Below, piece by piece: positions 11,888-22,499 of a stretch of 64,000 bases of DNA. Numbering within the stretch: position 1 is the first letter of the stretch; each line of letters starts with the position of its first letter. The position numbers were made by a program, and so were the translations under genes. The notes under the pieces were generated by a model that was given only the letters and a program-made list of their open reading frames with translations, was not told where the DNA came from and did no database searches. Origin of the DNA: Lasioglossum baleicum (Eukaryota > Arthropoda > Insecta > Hymenoptera > Halictidae); assembly GCF_051020765.1 (NCBI RefSeq), contig NW_027469221.1:1-64000 (forward strand), read 5' to 3'.

Positions 11888-12468
11888 TTATGCGTTATTC
11901 GTTATGGGTTATGCGTTATGCGTTATGGGTTATGCGTTATGCGTTATGCGTTATGCGTTATGCGTTATGCGTTATGCGTTATGCGTTATGCGTTATGCGT
12001 TATGCGTTATGCGTTATGCGTTATGCGTTATGCGTTATGCGTTATGCGTTATGCGTTATGCGTTATGCGTTATGCGTTATGCGTTATGCGTTATGCGTTA
12101 TGCGTTATGCGTTATGCGTTATGCGTTATGCGTTATGCGTTATGCGTTATGCGTTATGCGTTATGCGTTATGCGTTATGCGTTAAGCGTTATATGTTATG
12201 CGATATGCGTTATGCGTTATGCGTTATGCGTTATGCGTTATGCGTTATGCGTTATGCGTCATGCGTTATCCGTTATGCGTTATGCGTTATGCGTTATGCG
12301 TAATGCGTTATGCGTTATGCGTTATGCGTAATGCGTTATGCGTTATGCGTTATGCGTTATGCGTTATGCGTTATGCGTTATGCGTTATGCGTTATGCGTT
12401 ATGTGTTATGCGTTATGCGTTATGCGTTATGCGATGTGCGTTATGCTGTATGCGTTATGCGTTATGCG

Positions 12469-12524
12469 TTAAGCATTATGACTTTTTCATTGAGCGTTAT
12501 GCGTTATGACTTTTCCATTGAGCG
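12469..12524 (+). repeat. Module A, copy 10
   Basis: The GATGTGCG/ATGCTGT word lies 36 bp upstream (12433) and double TTATGGG downstream. It is a third copy of the block at 5112 and 9781, 2688 bp after the latter. Confidence 0.96.
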
Positions 12525-13175
12525 TTATGCGTTATTCGTTATGGGTTATGCGTTATGCGTTATGGGTTATGCGTTATGCGTTATGCGTTATGCGTTATGC
12601 GTTATGCGTTATGCGTTATGCGTTATGCGTTATGCGTTATGTGTCATGCGTTATGCGTTAAGCGTTATACGTTATGCGATATGCGTTATGCGTTATGCGT
12701 TATGCGTTATGCGTTATGCGTCATGCGTTATCCGTTATGCGTTATGCGTTATGCGTTATGCGTAATGCGTTATGCGTTATGCGTTATGCGTAATGCGTTA
12801 TGCGTTATGCGTTATGCGTTATGCGTTATGCGTTATGCGTTATGCGTTATGCGTTATGCGTTATGCGATATGCGTTATTCGTTATGCGTTATGCGTTATG
12901 CGTCATGCGTTATCCGTTATGCGTTATGCGTTATGCGTTATGCGTAATGCGTTATGCGTTATGCGTTATGCGTTACGCGTTATGCGTTATGCGTTATGCG
13001 TAATGCGTTATGCGTTATGCGTTATGCGTTACGCGTTATGCGATATGCGTTATGCGTTATGCGATATGCGTTATGCGTTATGCGTTATGCGTTATGCGTT
13101 ATGCGTTATGCGTTATGCGTTATGCGTTATGCGTTATGCGTTATGCGTTATGCGTTATGCGTTATGCGTTATGCG

Positions 13176-13231
13176 TTAAGCATTATGACTTTTTCATTGA
13201 GCGTTATGCGTTATGACTTTTCCATTGAGCG
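13176..13231 (+). repeat. Module A, copy 11
   Basis: It is followed by TTATTCG-ATATGCG. The next A starts 364 bp later, three heptads shorter than the 385-bp spacing of copies 8 and 9. Confidence 0.95.
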
Positions 13232-13539
13232 TTATGCGTTATTCGTTATGCGATATGCGTTATTCGTTATGCGTTATGCGTTATGCGTCATGCGTTATCC
13301 GTTATGCGTTATGCGTTATGCGTTATGCGTAATGCGTTATGCGTTATGCGTTATGCGTTACGCGTTATGCGTTATGCGTTATGCGTAATGCGTTATGCGT
13401 TATGCGTTATGCGTTACGCGTTATGCGATATGCGTTATGCGTTATGCGATATGCGTTATGCGTTATGCGTTATGCGTTATGCGTTATGCGTTATGCGTTA
13501 TGCGTTATGCGTTATGCGTTATGCGTTATGCGTTATGCG

Positions 13540-13595
13540 TTAAGCATTATGACTTTTTCATTGAGCGTTATGCGTTATGACTTTTCCATTGAGCG
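13540..13595 (+). repeat. Module A, copy 12 (starts higher-order repeat copy 1)
   Basis: Double TTATGGG lies downstream, then B2 modules at 13806 and 14072. It is the first element of the A-B2-B2-B1 order. Confidence 0.96.
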
Positions 13596-13805
13596 TTATG
13601 CGTTATTCGTTATGGGTTATGCGTTATGCGTTATGGGTTATGCGTTATGCGTTATGCGTTATGCGTTATGCGTTATGCGTTATGCGTTATGCGTTATGCG
13701 TTATGCGTTATGCGTTATGCGTTATGCGTTATGCGTTATGCGTTATGCGTTATGCGTTAAGCGTTATACGTTATGCGTTATGCGTTATGTGTTATGCGTT
13801 ATGCG

Positions 13806-13875
13806 TTATGTGTTATGCGTTGTGCTTTACGGGTTATGCGATATGCGTTATGCGTTATGACTTTTTCATTGAGCG
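13806..13875 (+). repeat. Module B2, higher-order copy 1, first
   Basis: Preceded by TTAAGCG-TTATACG and one additional TTATGTG 21 bp upstream. Confidence 0.95.
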
Positions 13876-14071
13876 TTATGCGTTATGCGATATGCGTTAT
13901 GCGTTATGCGTTATGCGTTATGCGTTATGCGTTATGCGTTATGCGTTATGCGTTATGCGTTATGCGTTATGCGTTATGCGTTATGCGTTATGCGTTATGC
14001 GTTATGCGTTATGCGTTATGCGTTAAGCGTTATACGTTATGCGTTATGCGTTATGTGTTATGCGTTATGCG

Positions 14072-14141
14072 TTATGTGTTATGCGTTGTGCTTTACGGGT
14101 TATGCGATATGCGTTATGCGTTATGACTTTTTCATTGAGCG
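14072..14141 (+). repeat. Module B2, higher-order copy 1, second
   Basis: 266 bp after the first B2, with the same TTAAGCG-TTATACG and extra TTATGTG upstream, so the B2 pair is itself a short tandem duplication. Confidence 0.95.
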
Positions 14142-14512
14142 TTATGCGTTATGCGATATGCGTTATGCGTTATGCGTTATGCGTTATGCGTTATGCGTTA
14201 TGCGTTATGCGTTATGCGTTATGCGTTATGCGTTATGCGTTATGCGGTATGCGTTATGTGTTATGCGTTATGCGTTATGCGTTATGCGTTATGCGTTATG
14301 CGTTATGCGATATGCGTCATGCGTTAAGCGTTATGCGTTATGCATTATGCGTTATCCGTTATGCGTAATGCGTTATGCGTTATGCGATATGCGTTATGCG
14401 TTATGCGTTATGCGTTATGCGTTATGCGTTATGCGTTATGCGTTATGCGTTATGCGTTATGCGTTATGCGTTATGCGTTATGCGTTATGCGTTATGCGTT
14501 ATGCGTTATGCG

Positions 14513-14582
14513 TTATGTGTTATGCGTTGTGCATTACGGGTTATGCGATATCCGTTATGCGTTATGACTTTTTCATTGAGCG
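14513..14582 (+). repeat. Module B1 (early type), higher-order copy 1
   Basis: Downstream reads TAATGCG then TTATGCA without the TTATGAG seen at 5980. TTAGGCG follows at 14744. Confidence 0.95.
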
Positions 14583-15254
14583 TTATGCGTTATGCGTAAT
14601 GCGTTATGCATTATGCGTTATGCGTTATGCGTTATGCGTTATGCGTTATGCGTTATGCGTTATGCGTTAAGCGTTATACGTTATGCGATATGCGTTATGC
14701 GTTATGCGTTATGCGTTATGCGTTGTGCGTCATGCGTTATCCGTTAGGCGTTATGCGTTATGCGTTATGCGTAATGCGTTATGCGTTATGCGTTATGCGT
14801 TATGCGTTATGCGATATGCGTTATGCGTTATGCGTTATGCGTTATGCGTTATGCGTTATGCGTTATGCGTTATGAGTTATGCGTTATGCGTTATGCGTTA
14901 TGCGTTATGCGTTATGCGTTATGCGATATGCGTCATGCGTTAAGCGTTATGCGTTATGCATTATGCGTTATCCGTTATGCGTTATGCGTTATGCGTTATG
15001 CGTTATGCGTTATGCGTTATGCGTTATGCGTTATGCGTTATGCGTTATGCGTTATGCGTTATGCGTTATGCGTTATGCGTTATGCGTTATGCGTTATGCG
15101 TTATGCGTTATGCGTTATGCGTTATGCGTTATGCGTTATGCGTTATGCGTTATGCGTTATGCGATATGCGTTATGCGTTATGCGTTATGCGTTATGCGTT
15201 ATGCGTTATGCGTTATGCGTTATGCGTTATGCGTTATGCGTTATGCGTTATGCG

Positions 15255-15310
15255 TTAAGCATTATGACTTTTTCATTGAGCGTTATGCGTTATGACTTTT
15301 CCATTGAGCG
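15255..15310 (+). repeat. Module A, copy 13 (starts higher-order repeat copy 2)
   Basis: 1715 bp after copy 12 and 266 bp before the next B2, the same A-to-B2 distance as in the other two higher-order copies. Confidence 0.96.
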
Positions 15311-15520
15311 TTATGCGTTATTCGTTATGGGTTATGCGTTATGCGTTATGGGTTATGCGTTATGCGTTATGCGTTATGCGTTATGCGTTATGCGTTATGC
15401 GTTATGCGTTATGCGTTATGCGTTATGCGTTATGCGTTATGCGTTATGCGTTATGCGTTATGCGTTATGCGTTAAGCGTTATACGTTATGCGTTATGCGT
15501 TATGTGTTATGCGTTATGCG

Positions 15521-15590
15521 TTATGTGTTATGCGTTGTGCTTTACGGGTTATGCGATATGCGTTATGCGTTATGACTTTTTCATTGAGCG
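15521..15590 (+). repeat. Module B2, higher-order copy 2, first
   Basis: 1715 bp after its counterpart 13806. Confidence 0.95.
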
Positions 15591-15779
15591 TTATGCGTTA
15601 TGCGATATGCGTTATGCGTTATGCGTTATGCGTTATGCGTTATGCGTTATGCGTTATGCGTTATGCGTTATGCGTTATGCGTTATGCGTTATGCGTTATG
15701 CGTTATGCGTTATGCGTTATGCGTTATGCGTTAAGCGTTATACGTTATGCGTTATGCGTTATGTGTTATGCGTTATGCG

Positions 15780-15849
15780 TTATGTGTTATGCGTTGTGCT
15801 TTACGGGTTATGCGATATGCGTTATGCGTTATGACTTTTTCATTGAGCG
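15780..15849 (+). repeat. Module B2, higher-order copy 2, second
   Basis: 259 bp after the first B2, one heptad shorter than in copy 1. Confidence 0.95.
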
Positions 15850-16192
15850 TTATGCGTTATGCGATATGCGTTATGCGTTATGCGTTATGCGTTATGCGTT
15901 ATGCGTTATGCGTTATGCGTTATGCGGTATGCGTTATGTGTTATGCGTTATGCGTTATGCGTTATGCGTTATGCGTTATGCGTTATGCGATATGCGTCAT
16001 GCGTTAAGCGTTATGCGTTATGCATTATGCGTTATCCGTTATGCGTTATGCGTTATGCGTTATGCGATATGCGTTATGCGTTATGCGTTATGCGTTATGC
16101 GTTATGCGTTATGCGTTATGCGTTATGCGTTATGCGTTATGCGTTATGCGTTATGCGTTATGCGTTATGCGTTATGCGTTATGCGTTATGCG

Positions 16193-16262
16193 TTATGTGT
16201 TATGCGTTGTGCATTACGGGTTATGCGATATCCGTTATGCGTTATGACTTTTTCATTGAGCG
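16193..16262 (+). repeat. Module B1 (early type), higher-order copy 2
   Basis: 1680 bp after 14513. The following tail to the next A is longer (896 bp against 742) because TCATGCG-TTAAGCG words are repeated. Confidence 0.95.
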
Positions 16263-17088
16263 TTATGCGTTATGCGTAATGCGTTATGCATTATGCGTTA
16301 TGCGTTATGCGTTATGCGTTATGCGTTATGCGTTATGCGTTAAGCGTTATACGTTATGCGATATGCGTTATGCGTTATGCGTTATGCGTTATGCGTTGTG
16401 CGTCATGCGTTATCCGTTAGGCGTTATGCGTTATGCGTTATGCGTAATGCGTTATGCGTTATGCGTTATGCGTTATGCGTTATGCGATATGCGTTATGCG
16501 TTATGCGTTATGCGTTATGCGTTATGCGTTATGCGTTATGCGTTATGAGTTATGCGTTATGCGTTATGCGTTATGCGTTATGCGTTATGCGTTATGCGAT
16601 ATGCGTCATGCGTTAAGCGTTATGCGTTATGCATTATGCGTTATCCGTTATGCGTTATGCGTTATGCGTTATGCGTTATGCGTTATGCGTTATGCGTTAT
16701 GCGTTATGCGTTATGCGATATGCGTCATGCGTTAAGCGTTATGCGTTATGCGTCATGCGTTAAGCGTTATGCGTTATGCATTATGCGTTATCCGTTATGC
16801 GTTATGCGTTATGCGTTATGCGATATGCGTTATGCGTTATGCGTTATGCGTTATGCGTTATGCGTTATGCGTTATGCGTTATGCGTTATGCGTTATGCGT
16901 TATGCGTTATGCGTTATGCGTTATGCGTTATGCGTTATGCGTTATGCGTTATGCGTTATGCGTTATGCGTTATGCGTTATGCGTTATGCGTTATGCGATA
17001 TGCGTTATGCGTTATGCGTTATGCGTTATGCGTTATGCGTTATGCGTTATGCGTTATGCGTTATGCGTTATGCGTTATGCGTTATGCG

Positions 17089-17144
17089 TTAAGCATTATG
17101 ACTTTTTCATTGAGCGTTATGCGTTATGACTTTTCCATTGAGCG
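17089..17144 (+). repeat. Module A, copy 14 (starts higher-order repeat copy 3)
   Basis: 1834 bp after copy 13. A-to-B2 distance is again 266 bp. Confidence 0.96.
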
Positions 17145-17354
17145 TTATGCGTTATTCGTTATGGGTTATGCGTTATGCGTTATGGGTTATGCGTTATGCG
17201 TTATGCGTTATGCGTTATGCGTTATGCGTTATGCGTTATGCGTTATGCGTTATGCGTTATGCGTTATGCGTTATGCGTTATGCGTTATGCGTTATGCGTT
17301 ATGCGTTAAGCGTTATACGTTATGCGTTATGCGTTATGTGTTATGCGTTATGCG

Positions 17355-17424
17355 TTATGTGTTATGCGTTGTGCTTTACGGGTTATGCGATATGCGTTAT
17401 GCGTTATGACTTTTTCATTGAGCG
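17355..17424 (+). repeat. Module B2, higher-order copy 3, first
   Basis: 1834 bp after 15521. Confidence 0.95.
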
Positions 17425-17613
17425 TTATGCGTTATGCGATATGCGTTATGCGTTATGCGTTATGCGTTATGCGTTATGCGTTATGCGTTATGCGTTATGC
17501 GTTATGCGTTATGCGTTATGCGTTATGCGTTATGCGTTATGCGTTATGCGTTATGCGTTATGCGTTAAGCGTTATACGTTATGCGTTATGCGTTATGTGT
17601 TATGCGTTATGCG

Positions 17614-17683
17614 TTATGTGTTATGCGTTGTGCTTTACGGGTTATGCGATATGCGTTATGCGTTATGACTTTTTCATTGAGCG
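17614..17683 (+). repeat. Module B2, higher-order copy 3, second
   Basis: 1834 bp after 15780. Intra-pair distance is 259 bp as in copy 2, so copies 2 and 3 are closer to each other than to copy 1. Confidence 0.95.
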
Positions 17684-18075
17684 TTATGCGTTATGCGATA
17701 TGCGTTATGCGTTATGCGTTATGCGTTATGCGTTATGCGTTATGCGTTATGCGTTATGCGTTATGCGTTATGCGTTATGCGTTATGCGGTATGCGTTATG
17801 TGTTATGCGTTATGCGTTATGCGTTATGCGTTATGCGTTATGCGTTATGCGATATGCGTCATGCGTTAAGCGTTATGCGTTATGCATTATGCGTTATCCG
17901 TTATGCGTTATGCGTTATGCGTTATGCGATATGCGTTATGCGTTATGCGTTATGCGTTATGCGTTATGCGTTATGCGTTATGCGTTATGCGTTATGCGTT
18001 ATGCGTTATGCGTTATGCGTTATGCGTTATGCGTTATGCGTTATGCGTTATGCGTTATGCGTTATGCGTTATGCG

Positions 18076-18145
18076 TTATGTGTTATGCGTTGTGCATTAC
18101 GGGTTATGCGATATCCGTTATGCGTTATGACTTTTTCATTGAGCG
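18076..18145 (+). repeat. Module B1 (early type), higher-order copy 3
   Basis: This is the last early-type B1, 1883 bp after 16193. It is followed 693 bp later by the first B3. Confidence 0.95.
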
Positions 18146-18768
18146 TTATGCGTTATGCGTAATGCGTTATGCATTATGCGTTATGCGTTATGCGTTATGC
18201 GTTATGCGTTATGCGTTATGCGTTAAGCGTTATACGTTATGCGATATGCGTTATGCGTTATGCGTTATGCGTTATGCGTTGTGCGTCATGCGTTATCCGT
18301 TAGGCGTTATGCGTTATGCGTTATGCGTAATGCGTTATGCGTTATGCGTTATGCGTTATGCGTTATGCGATATGCGTTATGCGTTATGCGTTATGCGTTA
18401 TGCGTTATGCGTTATGCGTTATGCGTTATGAGTTATGCGTTATGCGTTATGCGTTATGCGTTATGCGTTATGCGTTATGCGATATGCGTCATGCGTTAAG
18501 CGTTATGCGTTATGCATTATGCGTTATCCGTTATGCGTTATGCGTTATGCGTTATGCGTTATGCGTTATGCGTTATGCGTTATGCGTTATGCGTTATGCG
18601 TTATGCGTTATGCGTTATGCGTTATGCGTTATGCGTTATGCGTTATGCGTTATGCGTTATGCGTTATGCGTTATGCGTTATGCGTTATGCGTTATGCGTT
18701 ATGCGTTATGCGTTATGCGTTATGCGTTATGCGTTATGCGTTATGCGTTATGCGTTATGCGTTATGCG

Positions 18769-18838
18769 TTATGTGTTATGCGTTGTGCTTTACGGGTTAT
18801 GCGATATCCGTTATGCGTTATGACTTTTTCATTGAGCG
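18769..18838 (+). repeat. Module B3, founder-like copy
   Basis: B3 combines TTGTGCT (heptad 3, as B2) with ATATCCG (heptad 6, as B1). In this copy the site 99 bp downstream (18937) is TTATGCGTAA, whereas all later B3 copies have TTACGCGTAA there. Confidence 0.95.
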
Positions 18839-20434
18839 TTATGCGTTATGCGTAATGCGTTATGCATTATGCGTTATGCGTTATGCGTTATGCGTCATGC
18901 GTTATCCGTTATGCGTTATGCGTTATGCGTTATGCGTTATGCGTAATGCGTTATGCGTTATGCGTTATGCGTTATGCGTTATGCGTTATGCGATATGCGT
19001 TATTCGTTATGCGTTATGCGTTATGAGTTATGCGTTATGCGTTATGCGTTATGCGTTATGCGTTATGCGTTATGCGTTATGCGTTATGCGTTATGCGTTA
19101 TGCGTTATGCGTTATGCGTTATGCGTTATGCGTTATGCGTTAAGCGTTATACGTTATGCGATATGCGTTATGCGTTATGCGTTATGCGTTATGCGTTATG
19201 CGTCATGCGTTATGTGTTATGCGTTATGCGTTATGCGTTATGCGTAATGCGTTATGCGTTATGCGTTATGCGTTATGCGTTATGCGTTATGCGTCATGCG
19301 TTATCCGTTATGCGTTATGCGTTATGCGTTATGCGTAATGCGTTATGCGTTATGCGTTATGCGTAATGCGTTATGCGTTATGCGTTATGCGTTATGCGTT
19401 ATGCGTTATGCGTTATGCGTTATGCGTTATGCGATATGCGTTATTCGTTATGCGTTATGCGTTATGCGTTATGCGTTATGCGTTATGCGTTATGCGTTAT
19501 GCGTTATGCGTTATGCGTTATGCGTTATGCGTTATGCGTTATGCGTAATGCGTTATGCGTTATGCGTTATGCGTTATGCGTTATGCGTTATGCGTTATGC
19601 GTTATGCGTTATGCGTTATGCGTTATGCGTTATGCGTTATGCGATATGTGTTATTCGTTATGCGTTATGCGTTATGCGTTATGCGTTATGCGTTATGCGA
19701 TATGCGTTATGCGTTATGCGTTATCCGTTATGCGTTATGCGTTATGCGTTAAGCGTTAATCGTTATGCGTTATGCGTTATGCGATATGCGTTATGCGTTA
19801 TGCGTTATGCGTCATGCGTTATGCGTTATGCGTTATGCGTTATGCGTTATGCGTTATGCGTTATGCGTTATGCGCTATGCGTTATGCGTTATGCGTTATG
19901 CGTTATGCGTTATGCGTTATGCGTTATGTGTTATGCGTTATGCGTTATGCGTTATGCGTTATGCGTTATGCGTTATGCGTTATGCGTTATGCGTTATGCG
20001 TTATGCGTTATGCGTTATGCGTTATGCGTTATGCGTCATGCGTTATGCGTTATGCGTTATGCGTTATGCGTTATGCGTTATGCGTTAAGCGTTATACGTT
20101 ATGCGATATGCGTTATGCGTTATGCGTTATGCGTTATGCGTTATGCGTCATGCGTTATCCGTTATGCGTTATGCGTTATGCGTTATGCGTAATGCGTTAT
20201 GCGTTATGCGTTATGCGTTACGCGTTATGCGTTATGCGTTATGCGTTATGCGTTATGCGTTATGCGTTATGCGTCATGCGTTATGCGTTATGCGTTATGC
20301 GTTATGCGTTACGCGTTATGCGTTATGCGTTATGCGTTATGCGTTATGCGTTATGCGTTATGCGTTAAGCGTTATACGTTATGCGTTATGCGTTATGTGT
20401 TATGCGTTATGCGTTATGTGTTATGCGTTATGCG

Positions 20435-20504
20435 TTATGTGTTATGCGTTGTGCTTTACGGGTTATGCGATATGCGTTATGCGTTATGACTTTTTCATTG
20501 AGCG
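20435..20504 (+). repeat. Module B2
   Basis: Preceded by TTAAGCG-TTATACG and a three-fold TTATGTG series at 21-bp spacing. Followed by an ATATGCG-ATATTCG doublet. Confidence 0.95.
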
Positions 20505-22429
20505 TTATGCGTTATGCGATATGCGTTATGCGTTATGCGTTATGCGTTATGCGTTATGCGATATGCGATATTCGTTATGCGTTATGCGTTATGCGTTATG
20601 CGTTATGAGTTATGCGTTATGCGTTATGCGTTATGCGTTATGCGTTATGCGTTATGCGTTATGCGTTATGCGTTATGCGTTATGCGTTATGCGTTATGCG
20701 TTATGCGTTATGCGTTAAGCGTTATACGTTATGCGATATGCGTTATGCGTTATGCGTTATGCGTTATGCGTTATGCGTCATGCGTTATGTGTTATGCGTT
20801 ATGCGTTATGCGTTATGCGTAATGCGTTATGCGTTATGCGTTATGCGTTATGCGTTATGCGTTATGCGTCATGCGTTATCCGTTATGCGTTATGCGTTAT
20901 GCGTTATGCGTAATGCGTTATGCGTTATGCGTTATGCGTAATGCGTTATGCGTTATGCGTTATGCGTTATGCGTTATGCGTTATGCGTTATGCGTTATGC
21001 GTTATGCGATATGCGTTATTCGTTATGCGTTATGCGTTATGCGTTATGCGTTATGCGTTATGCGTTATGCGTTATGCGTTATGCGTTATGCGTTATGCGT
21101 TATGCGTTATGCGTAATGCGTTATGCGTTATGCGTTATGCGTTATGCGTTATGCGTTATGCGATATGCGTTATTCGTTATGCGTTATGCGTTATGCGTTA
21201 TGCGTTATGAGTTATGCGTTATGCGTTATGCGTTATGCGTTATGCGTTATGCGTTATGCGTTATGCGTTATGCGTTATGCGTTATGCGTTATGCGTTATG
21301 CGTTATGCGTTAAGCGTTATACGTTATGCGATATGCGTTATGCGTTATGCGTTATGCGTTATGCGTTATGCGTCATGCGTTATGTGTTATGCGTTATGCG
21401 TTATGCGTTATGCGTAATGCGTTATGCGTTATGCGTTATGCGTTATGCGTTATGCGTTATGCGTCATGCGTTATCCGTTATGCGTTATGCGTTATGCGTT
21501 ATGCGTAATGCGTTATGCGTTATGCGTTATGCGTAATGCGTTATGCGTTATGCGTTATGCGTTATGCGTTATGCGTTATGCGTTATGCGTTATGCGTTAT
21601 GCGATATGCGTTATTCGTTATGCGTTATGCGTTATGCGTTATGCGTTATGCGTTATGCGTTATGCGTTATGCGTTATGCGTTATGCGTTATGCGTTATGC
21701 GTTATGCGTAATGCGTTATGCGTTATGCGTTATGCGTTATGCGTTATGCGTTATGCGTTATGCGTTATGCGTTATGCGTTATGCGTTATGCGTTATGCGA
21801 TATGTGTTATTCGTTATGCGTTATGCGTTATGCGTTATGCGTTATGCGTTATGCGTTATGCGATATGCGTTATTCGTTATGCGTTATGCGTTATGCGTTA
21901 TGCGTTATGCGTTATGCGTTATGTGTTATGCGTTATGCGTTATGCGTTATGCGTTATGCGTTATGCGTTATGCGTTATGCGTTATGCGTTATGCGTTATG
22001 CGTTATGCGTTATGCGTTATGCGTTATGCGTCATGCGTTATGCGTTATGCGTTATGCGTTATGCGTTATGCGTTATGCGTTATGCGTTAAGCGTTATACG
22101 TTATGCGATATGCGTTATGCGTTATGCGTTATGCGTTATGCGTTATGCGTCATGCGTTATCCGTTATGCGTTATGCGTTATGCGTTATGCGTAATGCGTT
22201 ATGCGTTATGCGTTATGCGTTACGCGTTATGCGTTATGCGTTATGCGTTATGCGTTATGCGTTATGCGTTATGCGTCATGCGTTATGCGTTATGCGTTAT
22301 GCGTTATGCGTTACGCGTTATGCGTTATGCGTTATGCGTTATGCGTTATGCGTTATGCGTTATGCGTTATACGTTATGCGTTATGCGTTATGTGTTATGC
22401 GTTATGCGTTATGTGTTATGCGTTATGCG

Positions 22430-22499
22430 TTATGTGTTATGCGTTGTGCTTTACGGGTTATGCGATATGCGTTATGCGTTATGACTTTTTCATTGAGCG
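22430..22499 (+). repeat. Module B2, last copy
   Basis: 1995 bp after 20435. It has the same three-fold TTATGTG series, but the upstream TTAAGCG has the canonical TTATGCG instead while TTATACG is kept. Confidence 0.95.

Larger units (their letters stand above)
5076..12460 (+). repeat. GATGTGCG/ATGCTGT word upstream of four A modules
   Basis: Starts are 5076, 6707, 9745 and 12433, each exactly 36 bp before an A module (5112, 6743, 9781, 12469). The spacing is fixed while spacing between A modules is not, so word and module were copied as one block. Confidence 0.93.
4818..13539 (+). repeat. Zone 2: A-module-rich array
   Basis: Zone 2 begins at the variant word TTAAGCGTTATATG (4818), which recurs at 9487 and 12182. 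It contains eleven A modules (5112 to 13176) and three B modules (B1 at 5980 and 10656, B2 at 7989). TTACGCG heptads are frequent and TTAGGCG appears once per B1 flank (6225, 10894). A modules fall into subtypes by flanks: four have an upstream GATGTGCG/ATGCTGT word 36 bp before the module (5112, 6743, 9781, 12469), and four are followed by TTATTCG then ATATGCG (5721, 10404, 11447, 13176). Confidence 0.92.
13540..18768 (+). repeat. Zone 3: three tandem copies of an A-B2-B2-B1 higher-order repeat
   Basis: Three copies keep the same module order. Copy 1: A 13540, B2 13806, B2 14072, B1 14513. Copy 2: A 15255, B2 15521, B2 15780, B1 16193. Copy 3: A 17089, B2 17355, B2 17614, B1 18076. Spacings between corresponding modules are 1715/1834 (A), 1715/1834 and 1708/1834 (the two B2) and 1680/1883 (B1), all multiples of 7. 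Each copy also has one private GTATGCG heptad (14247, 15927, 17789), one TTAGGCG (14744, 16417, 18300) and one TTATGAG (14870, 16543, 18426). The tail of copy 2 is expanded by extra TCATGCG-TTAAGCG words around 16590-16790. Confidence 0.95.

Noticed and set aside
6225..18306. TTAGGC (nematode telomere unit) in TTAGGCG heptads
   Set aside because: It occurs once each at 6225, 10894, 14744, 16417 and 18300, as a single substitution in duplicated B1 flanks, never in tandem.
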